This document shows positions 1 through 7,969 of a stretch of 64,000 bases of DNA, one piece after another. A program made the position numbers and the translations under genes. The stretch comes from Parafrankia sp. EUN1f (GTDB lineage: Bacteria > Actinomycetota > Actinomycetes > Frankiales > Frankiaceae): NCBI RefSeq assembly GCF_000177675.1, contig NZ_ADGX01000022.1, positions 1 to 64,000 of the forward strand, read 5' to 3'. Under the pieces are notes generated by a model. The model saw only the letters and a list, made by a program, of their open reading frames with translations, was not told the DNA's origin and made no database searches. The stretch's first letter is position 1. Every line of letters begins with the position of its first letter.

Positions 1-481
1 CGGCCTCGTCGAGGACCAGCATGCGCAGGCCGCCCAGATCGAGCGTCCCGCGTTCCAGGTGGTCGATAACCCGCCCGGGAGTGCCGACGACGACCTGCGC
101 GCCGCGGCGGATCCCGGCCAGCTGCGGAGCATAGGCCTGCCCTCCGTAGACCGGCAGCACATGCAGGCCGGGCAGGTGGTGGGCATACCGGCCGAACGCC
201 TCGGCGACCTGCAGGACCAGTTCCCGGGTCGGAGCGAGCACAAGCGCCTGGGTGGAGGTGCTGCGCACGTCGATCCTGGACAGGATCGGGAGAGCGAACG
301 CGGCGGTCTTGCCGGTCCCGGTCTGGGCGAGGCCGACGACGTCACGGCCCTCGAGCAGGGCAGGGATCGTGCCCACCTGGATCGGCGACGGCACCTCGTA
401 GCCGAGTTCGGTGAGGGCTCGCAGGACTGCGGTACCAAGCCCGAGATCATGGAACGTCGGCTGGTCTTCGGACTCGGTCAC
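1..481 (-). CDS. DEAD-box RNA helicase, N-terminal part (runs off window start)
   Basis: Reading the minus strand from a GTG at 481 gives an open frame to the window edge. It carries the Q-motif region (FHDLGLG then PSPIQVGTIP), Walker A AQTGTGKTAAF, motif Ia APTREL, GG, motif Ib TPGRVIDHL and the start of motif II (VLDEA). These are the ordered motifs of DEAD-box ATP-dependent RNA helicases of the DeaD/CsdA/RhlE type, which remodel RNA duplexes in ribosome assembly or mRNA decay. Only about 160 residues are visible, so the subfamily cannot be set. The start follows an in-frame-free short leader. Family assignment is secure. Confidence 0.93.
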   Translation of the reverse strand, partial: MTESEDQPTFHDLGLGTAVLRALTELGYEVPSPIQVGTIPALLEGRDVVGLAQTGTGKTAAFALPILSRIDVRSTSTQALVLAPTRELVLQVAEAFGRYAHHLPGLHVLPVYGGQAYAPQLAGIRRGAQVVVGTPGRVIDHLERGTLDLGGLRMLVLDEA

Positions 482-640
482 ACCTGAGAATACGGTTCCG
501 GCGCGGCAGCCCGTGAAACCGGCGCCCAGGCGACCGGGGCCGGCCCCCGCGCACCACCCAGCCGGGCCGAGGTGGCGCGGGTGCTGCGCCCGGCCGGGGT
601 CACGCCGGCAGATCTGCCTGAAGGCGGGCAGGGCGGAGGG

Positions 641-1405
641 TTACGTCCGGCGGGTGACAGCGGCCGCGAGGACCGTCACACCGAGGCTGGCGGCAAGGCA
701 CTCCGCCGGTGTGCCGACGCCGTACTTCGCCATCACGCCGATGCAGGTCACGGGCAGAGGCAAGGGCACTTCTACTCCCAGCTCCGCGGAGAGCAGCTGG
801 AGTCTCCGTCCCTGCCATCAGGGTGGACTTCGTACGCGCCTTACGGCGGACCAGCACATGCGGAAAGGAAAAGGCCCTCATCGATCTCCGCGGACCGATA
901 CTGCACGAAGCCTCGTTGCCATGCAGCCGCCTTCCCTCGCCAGATGAAGACCCCGAGCCGTAGGCCGGAGGGCATCCACTCGACGTCGGCAAGGTGGCTG
1001 CCAACCGGGTCGAGCCAGCCAGCGATGTCCTCGCCGTTGGATAGGACGGCGGACAGCAATAGTTGCTGGGCGGCGGGAATGCGCTGCTTCCCCCAGGTCG
1101 GCAGCAGCTCCAGACGGAGAACGCGCGGTCCCTCGGCACCGAGCAGGTGGCCCTCGTCGGTGACGAGGAGAACGAGATGGTCCGCGACGGTGTCGTCATG
1201 GCGAAGCGGGAGGTCGAACTTCTCGCTGGTGAGGACGAGCACGTCGCTTCCAGAATCCAGCTCCAGGCTCGTGGTCGACCAGCTCGGCTCGGCCGAAGAT
1301 GCCCGATACCCGTAGACCGAGAGGGCTGAGGCTAGCTCGCGGGTGCCGTTCCACCTCGGCGCCCAGCGCTCGGCTGGGGACGATGGGAAGTGGATGCAGT
1401 ACCGT
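641..1405 (-). pseudogene. Decayed Ski2-like superfamily 2 helicase fragment
   Basis: No single open frame covers this stretch, but conceptual translation of the minus strand recovers helicase blocks in order across frames. These are a motif Ia-like segment (VPSRALGAEVERH) near 1350-1400, then after a frameshift TRELASALSVYGYR and LVLTSEKFD near 1210-1340, motif II as TDEGHLLGAE near 1150, and motif III as LSAVLSNGEDIAGWLD near 1040-1070. After another break comes a helical C-terminal piece ending at the TAA at 641-643. Motif I and the last helicase motifs are missing. The DEGH box and spacing resemble Ski2-like helicases found in actinobacterial defence contexts. This is a remnant, not a functional gene. 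Confidence 0.7.
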
Positions 1406-1412
1406 CGCGCGT

Positions 1413-2066
1413 ATGACCAGGCCGACCCGCCCCGCTGGACGCCAGCGTCCCGGTGGCGCCTTCGGGCCTGCCCGTGACGAGACGCGGAATGCTCGCATCA
1501 TCAATGCGGTCTTGGACCTGATTGTGGAGAGCGGGTACGCGGATCTCACCATGGGTGCGGTGGCCGCGCGCGCGGGGGTGGCCAAGGCCACCGTCTACCG
1601 TCGGTGGGCCTCGCGCGAGGACCTGGTCGCCGACGCCCTGGAAAGCATCATGCTTCCTGCTGTCCCGGCGGCCGGGGTGGCGGCCGCCGGGACACTGCGC
1701 GAGGACCTTGTCGCCACACTGACCCACAGTTCCGCGTGCCTGCACCCCCGCGAGCGTCGCTTCTCGGCTGTGCTGGCCACCGCCACCGCCTCCCACCCCC
1801 AGATTGCGGACACGCTGCGTGAGCGGTACATCGCCGGGCAGCGCGAGGGAATCGTCTCCTGCCTTCGCCGCGCGCAGGAGCGCGGCGAGCTCACTGCGCA
1901 GAGAGTTGAGCGTCTACTGGCGCCGGGCCGGCTGGAGATCGCCGCAGCCGTCGCGGTGCTGGTCCTGCAGGAGGACCTGCTCGGTGCCGTTCTCGACGCC
2001 GAGGGGATAGCTCGCCTGGTGGACCAGGTGCTGCTGCCTCTGGTCGGCGGCACCCCCTCCAGCTGA
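1413..2066 (+). CDS. TetR family transcriptional regulator
   Basis: The 217-residue protein has an N-terminal helix-turn-helix of TetR type (residues about 25-70, with GAVAARAGVAKATVYRRW) followed by an all-helical ligand/dimerisation domain. I chose the ATG at 1413, because upstream codons in the same frame read through the divergent helicase remnant and look non-coding. The gene lies about 245 bp upstream of the NmrA-like gene on the same strand, and a perfect TAGAG/CTCTA inverted repeat sits between them. It probably represses that gene in response to a small ligand. The ligand cannot be inferred. Confidence 0.9.
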   Translation: MTRPTRPAGRQRPGGAFGPARDETRNARIINAVLDLIVESGYADLTMGAVAARAGVAKATVYRRWASREDLVADALESIMLPAVPAAGVAAAGTLREDLVATLTHSSACLHPRERRFSAVLATATASHPQIADTLRERYIAGQREGIVSCLRRAQERGELTAQRVERLLAPGRLEIAAAVAVLVLQEDLLGAVLDAEGIARLVDQVLLPLVGGTPSS

Positions 2067-2238
2067 TCCCGATCACGGCGTTCCCAGCCGCGACACTCGA
2101 TCACGTCCTGCACTGGTCCCGATGGCGAGGCCGCCACCACGCCAACGCCAGGACCAGCCACTGTTGACGCCCAGGCCACCAACCCGACTGATCACAAACA
2201 GCGGCTGCCGAACTAGGTACATGACTGACTCGATACTG

Positions 2239-2249
2239 TAGAGTCTCTA
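2239..2249. promoter_or_regulatory. Candidate TetR operator upstream of NmrA-like gene
   Basis: The 11-bp sequence TAGAGTCTCTA is a perfect inverted repeat with a one-base centre. It is followed immediately by a -35-like TTGACG at 2251-2256, about 60 bp before the GTG at 2311. Its position between tetR and the downstream gene suits an operator. Assignment is by position and symmetry only. Confidence 0.45.
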
Positions 2250-2310
2250 GTTGACGGGTTGTCGTGCCCGTTCACCGTTACGACGTGATCAACCGAAGGC
2301 AGGGCGTGCT

Positions 2311-3885
2311 GTGACACCCGAGAACAAGGCGAGAGTGCTGGTCACCGGGGCAACCGGGATGCAGGGCGGCGCCGCCGTCAAGGCGCTCCTGCGTGCGGGA
2401 CACCCCGTGACCGCGTTCGTGCGTGATCCCTCTTCGGCCGCCGCTCAGGCGCTCGCCGTGCGGGGCGTCGCCCTCGCGACCGGAAACCTGAACGACGCCG
2501 CATCCCTGGAGGCTGCCAGCGCCGGACACGACGCGGTCTTCTCCGTGCAATTGGCGGGCGTTGACCCGGCCGATCCCGGCGCCGAGCAGCGCCAGGCCCG
2601 CAACATCGCCACCGCCGCCAAGCGAGCCGGCGTCACTCAGATCATCCACACGTCCGTGTCCGCGACCGGGTGGCGCAGCCAGCACCCGGACATCGAGCAA
2701 TCCGACCTGTTGAAGGCGTACTGGGACGAGAAGGAGGCCGCGGAAGACGCGATCCGGCAGGCGGGCTTCGACCACTGGACCATCTTCAAGCCCGCCTTCT
2801 ACATGAACAACTTCCTCCCGGCCAAGCGGGACCCCATGTTCCCCGAGCTGCCTCAGGGCAAGCTGGTCACGGCCACGAGCCCGCATACCGTGCTGGCGCT
2901 CATCTGCGCGGACGACTTCGGAGCAGCTGTTGCCGCCGCCGTGGCCGAGCCCGACAAGTTCCACGAAGCAGAGATCGAATTCGCCGGCGATGCGCTGACG
3001 CACACCGACATCGCAGACACTCTCTCCGGCCGCGAGATCACCGCCGTATTCGTCTCCTGGGAGCAGCAGGCGCTGCGTATTGGTGCACCCTCGGCGGACA
3101 GCCAGATCTGGAACGACCGTGTCGGCTACCCCGCACGCCCCCACCACGCCGCCCGCTACGGCCTGACCACGACAACCCTCGAACAGTGGACAGCGCAGCA
3201 GGACTGGCACATCCCGGCCGCCCGAACTCAGGCCGCCCCTCCAGCTCCACCGGCGCAGCGGTTGCGGGTGTTGGCCTGCGTTTTGTTCGCGATTTCGGAT
3301 TCCACCTCGATCGGGTGGATTCGATGTTCACGAGTTCCGGACCCACCTCGGGCGGTGGGAGCATCAGCGGGTCCGGACGGGAGCCCGCCGATGCCCCTGA
3401 TGTCGAAGGTTGATCTGTTCGCGGCGATCCGCCGGGACTCGCGCGGGGATGTCGGTGCGAGCGATGGCCGGCAAAATACGCCGTCAGCCGGCGCACGGTC
3501 CGCGCGGCTCTGGCATCGGCGTGGCCGACGCCGCGAAGAGCGAGCCACCGCGGGCGTCGAAGCTGGACGACTTCAAGGCGGTCATCGACGCCATTTTGCG
3601 CGCGGACCGGGACGCAGCGCGCAAGCAACGGCACCGGGTGAGAGGATCTACGACCGGCTCTTCGCCGAGCACGACATGCCCGCCGGCCACGCTGTCGTGT
3701 TCATCGGCGCTACCCGCAACTCCCTCGTCGTGCTCGCCCTCGCCCTCCCCGACCAGCTCACCGTCACCGTCGTCACCCAGACCCTCGTCGAGGCCGTGGG
3801 CAGGGTCGTCACATCCGTGCCGTCCCACAGCTTCGACAGCACCCACATACCGCCAGAGCGGCGGCGAAACGGCCTTCGACGATGA
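2311..3885 (+). CDS. NmrA-like NAD(P)-binding protein with anomalous read-through tail
   Basis: Residues 1-300 or so form an NmrA/HSCARG-type atypical short-chain dehydrogenase: VLVTGATGMQGGAAV dinucleotide-binding loop at the N-terminus, a TSVSATGW segment and KPAFYMNNFLP in the substrate region. Such proteins act as NADPH sensors or reductases with loose substrate range. I start at the GTG at 2311. The family normally ends near residue 300, close to WTAQQDWHIP (about 3213), yet the frame stays open to 3885 through a decayed IS21 istA sequence. The tail after about 3230 is therefore probably junk fused by loss of the original stop. The upstream TetR gene is the likely regulator. Confidence 0.75.
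   Translation: MTPENKARVLVTGATGMQGGAAVKALLRAGHPVTAFVRDPSSAAAQALAVRGVALATGNLNDAASLEAASAGHDAVFSVQLAGVDPADPGAEQRQARNIATAAKRAGVTQIIHTSVSATGWRSQHPDIEQSDLLKAYWDEKEAAEDAIRQAGFDHWTIFKPAFYMNNFLPAKRDPMFPELPQGKLVTATSPHTVLALICADDFGAAVAAAVAEPDKFHEAEIEFAGDALTHTDIADTLSGREITAVFVSWEQQALRIGAPSADSQIWNDRVGYPARPHHAARYGLTTTTLEQWTAQQDWHIPAARTQAAPPAPPAQRLRVLACVLFAISDSTSIGWIRCSRVPDPPRAVGASAGPDGSPPMPLMSKVDLFAAIRRDSRGDVGASDGRQNTPSAGARSARLWHRRGRRREERATAGVEAGRLQGGHRRHFARGPGRSAQATAPGERIYDRLFAEHDMPAGHAVVFIGATRNSLVVLALALPDQLTVTVVTQTLVEAVGRVVTSVPSHSFDSTHIPPERRRNGLRR
3400..3700 (+). pseudogene. istA: IS21-family istA transposase remnant
   Basis: Pieces of the IstA N-terminal region appear in alternating frames. MSKVDLFAAIRRDSR starts at 3400, GMSVRAMAGK and ASKLDDFKAVIDAILRAD lie in another frame, and RIYDRLFAEHDM returns to the first. 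At least two frameshifts separate them, and the catalytic DDE domain and istB are absent. The 5' part overlaps the anomalous tail of the NmrA-like frame, so the insertion probably removed that gene's own stop codon. This is an old, inactive insertion remnant. Confidence 0.7.
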
Positions 3886-4195
3886 GGAGTATCCGTGTCG
3901 GGATGGCGCCGTGGATAGGTAGCCAAGTGGCTGCTATCCCGTTGCCACCCGCGCCGATGCTGCCCCCCGGCGGCAAGCCTGCCGCCGGCGGACGCGGTCG
4001 GCAATCCCTTGCTGTTCGAGCCGAAGCGTCACAGCCGGAGCGCAAACCGTGCGGTTCGCGCGACAGAAAAGGTGGTCGTCCGTCCGGGGCTCGAACCGGG
4101 CGTCGGCGCCTGACCTGCACCAATCTGGTAGCCGATGTTGAACGAGATAGATCGTAAACCGCATCACCGCAGGTCAGCGCCGTGATCAATAGGTT
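3886..4195. other. Intergenic flank; possible tRNA 3'-end relic
   Basis: No convincing coding sequence is seen. On the minus strand at about 4067-4102 there is a T-arm-like segment (loop TTCGAGC with a five-pair stem carrying one mismatch), seven bases, a discriminator A and an encoded CCA. This resembles the 3' end of a tRNA without its 5' half, and could mark an older attachment site or be chance. Confidence 0.25.
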
Positions 4196-4235
4196 GGTGG
4201 GGCGGGTGGGGCTCGAACCCACGACCGACGGATTA
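4196..4235. repeat. attL: displaced 40-bp copy of tRNA 3' half
   Basis: This copy is identical to 27010-27049 over 40 bp and then diverges on both sides. Outside the repeat, the chromosomal side continues as T at 4195, so the minus strand reads ACCA after the acceptor stem. The ancestral tRNA gene therefore encoded its CCA end. Confidence 0.93.
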
Positions 4236-4348
4236 CTATTGATCATCTATCGGCGTCCGTCATAGACCCCCGAAACCCGTTGCCACTAGGGAACTTTGCT
4301 CCCGAACAGGAGCCAGCGACCTTCATCATCTAGCAAGATTCTTCTTGA

Positions 4349-4370
4349 TTTCCGTGGGGTTTCCGTGGGG
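4349..4370. promoter_or_regulatory. Candidate left integrase arm-type sites
   Basis: Two tandem copies of TTCCGTGGGG occur about 115 bp inside the left core. An 18-bp stretch of this block (4353-4370) recurs exactly at 26934-26951 near the right core in the same orientation. The placement inside both ends suits arm-type binding sites for the tyrosine integrase. Confidence 0.5.
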
Positions 4371-4426
4371 CTCACGGTACCGTCAGAGACACCGGCGAAG
4401 CGCCCAGAACGGACGGCGGTGACCTC

Positions 4427-5569
4427 GTGGCCAGGCCCTCACTGAACCTCGGGACCTACGGCAACCTGTACACGGCGAAGTACGGCGACGGCTACCGCGC
4501 ACGCGCCCGGTACCGCGACTTCGACGGCCGCACGCGGCTCGTCGAACGCCACGCCAAGACCAAGGGCGCCGCCGAGCAAGCCCTACGCACGGCCCTACGG
4601 GACCGCGCCCGCGTCGACATCGGCACCGGCGCCATCACCGCCGAAGCGAAGGTCGCCGTTCTCGCCGAGGCGTGGTTCGAGTCCGTCCAGCGGCAGGACC
4701 GCTCCCCCAACACCACCGCCGCCTACCGGACGCGGCTCGACAAGTCCGTGATCCCTGGCCTCGGCGAACTGCGCATCCGAGAGCTGACGGTCGGCGTCGT
4801 CGACCGCTTCCTGTCCATCATCGCCGAGAAGCACGGACCGGCCGCCGCCAAGCAGACCCGCGCCGTCCTCTCCGGCATGTGCGGTCTCGCGGCCCGTCAC
4901 GACGCCCTTGACCGCAACGTCGTACGCGACGCCGGACCGATCGCCGAGGCCACCCCCAAGGAACAGCCGCGGGCCCTCACCCTCGACCAGCTCCGAGAGC
5001 TACGCGTCGCACTCCGGAACGACCCGAAGGCCGTCGGGCGCGACATCCCCGAGTTCGTCGACCTCCTCATGAGCACCGGCGTCCGCATCGGCGAAGCCGC
5101 CGGTCTGACATGGGGCGCCGTGAACCTCGATGAAGGCTGGATCGAGATCCGCTCGACCGTCGTACGGATCAAGGGCCAAGGACTGTTCAACAAGCCGAAG
5201 CCCAAGACCAAGGCCGGCCACCGCCGCCTGCAACTCCCGTCCTGGATGATCCGGACGCTGAAGCAGCGCTTCGACAACCAGCCGGACGACGTGACGGTCT
5301 TCCCCGCTCAGCTCGGCGGACTACGCGACCCATCGAACACGCAGGCCGACCTACGCGACGCCTTCAAGGCCGTCGGTATGGAGTGGGCAACCTCCCACAT
5401 CGTCGGCCGCAAGTCCGTCGCCTCAGCGATGGACAGCGCCGGACTGACTGCCCGCGCCGCCGCCGACCAACTCGGCCACCGCCAAGTCAGCCTGACCCAA
5501 GACCGCTACTTCGGCCGCAAGGTCGCCGAGACCGGAGCGGCAGCAATTCTTGAAGAGCTGGATACATGA
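4427..5569 (+). CDS. int: Tyrosine site-specific integrase of the element
   Basis: The 380-residue protein has an N-terminal arm-binding region (1-75), a SAM-like core-binding domain (about 75-165) and a C-terminal catalytic domain. Visible catalytic residues are R220 in STGVRIGE, a basic turn around KTKAGHRRLQLP, H324 and R328 in SHIVGRKS, H351 in LGH and the nucleophile Y361 in DRYFGR. It would recombine the 40-bp att cores in the tRNA gene. The HxxR box is one residue longer here (HIVGR) than the usual HxxR spacing. The gene starts with GTG about 190 bp inside attL, downstream of the repeated TTCCGTGGGG sites, and reads into the element. Family assignment is secure. Confidence 0.95.
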   Translation: MARPSLNLGTYGNLYTAKYGDGYRARARYRDFDGRTRLVERHAKTKGAAEQALRTALRDRARVDIGTGAITAEAKVAVLAEAWFESVQRQDRSPNTTAAYRTRLDKSVIPGLGELRIRELTVGVVDRFLSIIAEKHGPAAAKQTRAVLSGMCGLAARHDALDRNVVRDAGPIAEATPKEQPRALTLDQLRELRVALRNDPKAVGRDIPEFVDLLMSTGVRIGEAAGLTWGAVNLDEGWIEIRSTVVRIKGQGLFNKPKPKTKAGHRRLQLPSWMIRTLKQRFDNQPDDVTVFPAQLGGLRDPSNTQADLRDAFKAVGMEWATSHIVGRKSVASAMDSAGLTARAAADQLGHRQVSLTQDRYFGRKVAETGAAAILEELDT

Positions 5570-5686
5570 TGTCCGCCATAGCCGCCATCACACCCACCCA
5601 AAGCCCGAATAATCAAGACTATGTACCCGATAACACTCCCGAATTCGGAATGACGACTCGACCCATGGATCAGTTAAACACCGCGA

Positions 5687-6856
5687 TCACAATCCGGTGT
5701 GGGCGCGGAGGGCGGACCCAATGGCGGCAGCGACGTCAACCGCGACCGCATTTCCAAGGACGCGCATGGCAGCAGTCCGCGTACCAGGAACCTCGTAATC
5801 ATCCGGAAATGACTGTACTCGGGCACTCTCCCGAATAGTTAGGTAACGAAGCGATCCATCACGGAAACGAATCATTGCCTCTCCACCACAGACACCATGA
5901 ACACCAGCCTTCAGGGTCTTAGCTGGCCAATCGAAGAGACCCCCCGTATGCCCCTTGTATGTTCTCGCCCCAGGAATGCCTTTATGGTTGAGAACCTTAG
6001 GATGCTCCTTGTCATCGATTGGATCAGGAAGACCCAGGAGCACTTCACGAGTAGTTTTCCACGCTGGCAGAGAGGAAAATTCTAGCTTCTCCTGACGAAG
6101 AGCCGCTATTCTACTCGCGAGTCTTACAGGACTCTCGCCTTCCGGCGCTAATCTGTGTCGCTCCCAGTACTCGCCAGTAATCCATTGATCCCGAAGAAGA
6201 GAGTCCCGGCTATGCGTGGGAGAAATCTCCGACCATGAATCCGCACCTCTGATATCCCATCGCATACCGACAAGAAAAACTCTCCGCCGCTCCTGCCCGA
6301 CTCCCAGGTCTGCGGCGTTCACCAGCTGTCTGTATACATGATAGCGAAGGCCATCCGAATGCGACCGCCGTACTCTGGCATGGTGCTCCATCCAAGACTC
6401 GCCATCTCGCGGAGTAACCTCCGGGATCGCAAGCTGGTCAGAAATGTAATTGTAGTATGGGAGAAAGCTGGGCCGCAGGAGCCCAGGTACGTTTTCGAAA
6501 ACAAACAATTTCGGGCGTAGGCGACGGACTGTCTCTATCGCAGACGGAAACATATTACGGACATCATTGTGACCAGCATGAGCACCGCTAATAGAAAACG
6601 GCTGACAAGGTGGACCACCCGCAACTAGGTCGATGTCGTCCAGCTCCAGGTTCTCGACATCCTCAAGCCAATCGAGGACGTCGGCCTCCACTACGCTTTC
6701 AGCTTTCCACAGCCACGGGTTCCGCGCCGCATTCGCTAGTAGTACATGGACTGGCCTAGGCTCCCGCTCAATGAGCTGCTCATGCTCGAATCCAGCGTCC
6801 CGCATACCCAGTGCCATGCCCCCGCCACCCGCGAAAAGTTCTACTGATCGCGGCAT
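5687..6856 (-). CDS. DNA (cytosine-5) methyltransferase of the MORC-like R-M operon
   Basis: This 389-residue protein transfers methyl groups from SAM to C5 of cytosine in a defined DNA site. Motif I is LFAGGGGM (residues 7-14), the catalytic Cys is C84 in GGPPCQPFS, and motif VI is FENV near residue 120. Motif VIII is QERRR, and motif X is GNAVAV near the C-terminus. The variable region between VIII and IX should hold the target recognition domain. It is the last gene of a five-gene minus-strand operon, and its start overlaps the vsr gene by 16 bp. It presumably protects host DNA from the nucleases encoded upstream. The target sequence cannot be read from the protein. Confidence 0.95.
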   Translation of the reverse strand: MPRSVELFAGGGGMALGMRDAGFEHEQLIEREPRPVHVLLANAARNPWLWKAESVVEADVLDWLEDVENLELDDIDLVAGGPPCQPFSISGAHAGHNDVRNMFPSAIETVRRLRPKLFVFENVPGLLRPSFLPYYNYISDQLAIPEVTPRDGESWMEHHARVRRSHSDGLRYHVYRQLVNAADLGVGQERRRVFLVGMRWDIRGADSWSEISPTHSRDSLLRDQWITGEYWERHRLAPEGESPVRLASRIAALRQEKLEFSSLPAWKTTREVLLGLPDPIDDKEHPKVLNHKGIPGARTYKGHTGGLFDWPAKTLKAGVHGVCGGEAMIRFRDGSLRYLTIRESARVQSFPDDYEVPGTRTAAMRVLGNAVAVDVAAAIGSALRAHTGL

Positions 6857-7365
6857 TTTCCCTCACCTGACCCATCAACCAATATCCCATTTGATTCCTC
6901 CGGCGACGTGGTCGACTGTCGCCGACGTGACGCAGCTTTGGAACGTACAAGCTGCTCGATTTCGTCAACTACGCTGGCAAGATCTGTCTTCAGCCGCGAC
7001 TCGAAGACTCTATAAACGGTCCAATCCGCGTCTGCCAGATCCTGCGCAACACGCTCGTCACGAAGCATATTTCCAATAATCTTTGCCCGCCAAAATTCCG
7101 CATTATTCATTCGCTCAAACTGTGCTTCAAAAGAAGACATGCCGCGCACACGCCAGGAATTGCCATGCCAAAAATCGCCGTCAACAAACACGGCTACGCG
7201 GGGACCAGGAAAAACAATATCAGGGCGGCCCGTAACGCGGTATCTAACACGGAACCGGAGGCCGCGATGCCAGAGCGCACTACGAAGCACCATTTCGGGC
7301 CGCGTGTCCCGGGACTTGACAGACGACATAATCTTGCTGGTTATTTGAGGATCACGCATAGTCAC
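6841..7365 (-). CDS. vsr: Vsr-type DNA endonuclease
   Basis: The 174-residue protein has the Vsr signature: SSVKSRDTRPEMVLRSAL at residues 14-31 and GRPDIVFPGPRVAVFVDG at 46-63, continuing DFWHG. Asp49 sits where the metal-binding aspartate of E. coli Vsr lies, and the DFWHG histidine follows. Classical Vsr nicks T:G mismatches formed by deamination of 5-methylcytosine. In GHKL/MORC-containing R-M loci, Vsr-like nucleases may instead act as the restriction nuclease. It overlaps the methyltransferase gene downstream and the 200-aa gene upstream (4-bp overlap), so all are co-translated. The last 30 residues are a non-conserved tail. Confidence 0.93.
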   Translation of the reverse strand: MTMRDPQITSKIMSSVKSRDTRPEMVLRSALWHRGLRFRVRYRVTGRPDIVFPGPRVAVFVDGDFWHGNSWRVRGMSSFEAQFERMNNAEFWRAKIIGNMLRDERVAQDLADADWTVYRVFESRLKTDLASVVDEIEQLVRSKAASRRRQSTTSPEESNGILVDGSGEGKCRDQ

Positions 7366-7964
7366 TCTCCACTCATTCGCGGGAGCTCTCGGATGACTGT
7401 ATGCCGTACCTCAATTCCAGCCTGCCCGCCTAGGAGGACGTGGCGTGCGATCTCTCCTTCGGTCAGCCTCTGGCCTTGGCGAACGGAAACAACGATCACG
7501 GGTGTCGGTCCGCCATCGATCCTGGCGTTCAGCCCAGCCCATATCAAAGCCCGAAAGTTACTTGGGTTACCCCAGATCAGAAGCTTCCGAGTCCGCCCGT
7601 CGGTGATCAGACATCGACTTGGTTTTTCTCGCAGCGATTTCGTGTTGATTGACCACTCGGGACCAAATTCCTGATGTACAAGATAGTCGGGTCCAGGAAG
7701 CCTCCGCGTAGCGAACTGAGCATAGGGGCCGATACCATGCCGTGCGCGGTCGTAGTTCTTCATCGGCACATCTTTGATCCATAGCCTTGCCCGTTCGCGT
7801 GGAACGAACTGTGCGAGAACCTCTCCGATCGTTGGATCATCAAGCCACCTGTTATAGGTAGCCGAGCGATCCACCTGCGTTAGGCCGTCCCAATCCAGCT
7901 CGTCAGCTCTACGATAGATCTCAGTGATAAGCTGGCGGCGCACGGCGTCCGGAAGATCACTCAT
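7362..7964 (-). CDS. Uncharacterised 200-aa component of the MORC-like R-M operon
   Basis: I do not recognise this family. The protein is soluble, with an N-terminal helical part containing conserved-looking tryptophans and charged residues (RRADELDWDGL, YNRWLDDP). The C-terminal half is of alpha/beta character (LIWGNPSNFRALIWAG, TPVIVVSV). It has no membrane segment, zinc cluster or Walker motif. Its stop overlaps the vsr start by 4 bp, and only 5 bp separate it from the REase-helicase gene upstream. It is therefore almost certainly part of the R-M system, perhaps a specificity, adaptor or nuclease subunit. That role is inferred from position only. Confidence 0.8.
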   Translation of the reverse strand: MSDLPDAVRRQLITEIYRRADELDWDGLTQVDRSATYNRWLDDPTIGEVLAQFVPRERARLWIKDVPMKNYDRARHGIGPYAQFATRRLPGPDYLVHQEFGPEWSINTKSLREKPSRCLITDGRTRKLLIWGNPSNFRALIWAGLNARIDGGPTPVIVVSVRQGQRLTEGEIARHVLLGGQAGIEVRHTVIRELPRMSGE

Positions 7965-7969
7965 GTGTT

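Noticed and set aside
2278-3210. Minus-strand open frame opposite the NmrA-like gene
   Set aside because: No motif and antisense to a gene with a clear dinucleotide-binding fold.
5566-5838. Small plus-strand gene overlapping the integrase stop
   Set aside because: Its second half is antisense to the methyltransferase C-terminus and it has no motif; the stop-start overlap looks accidental.
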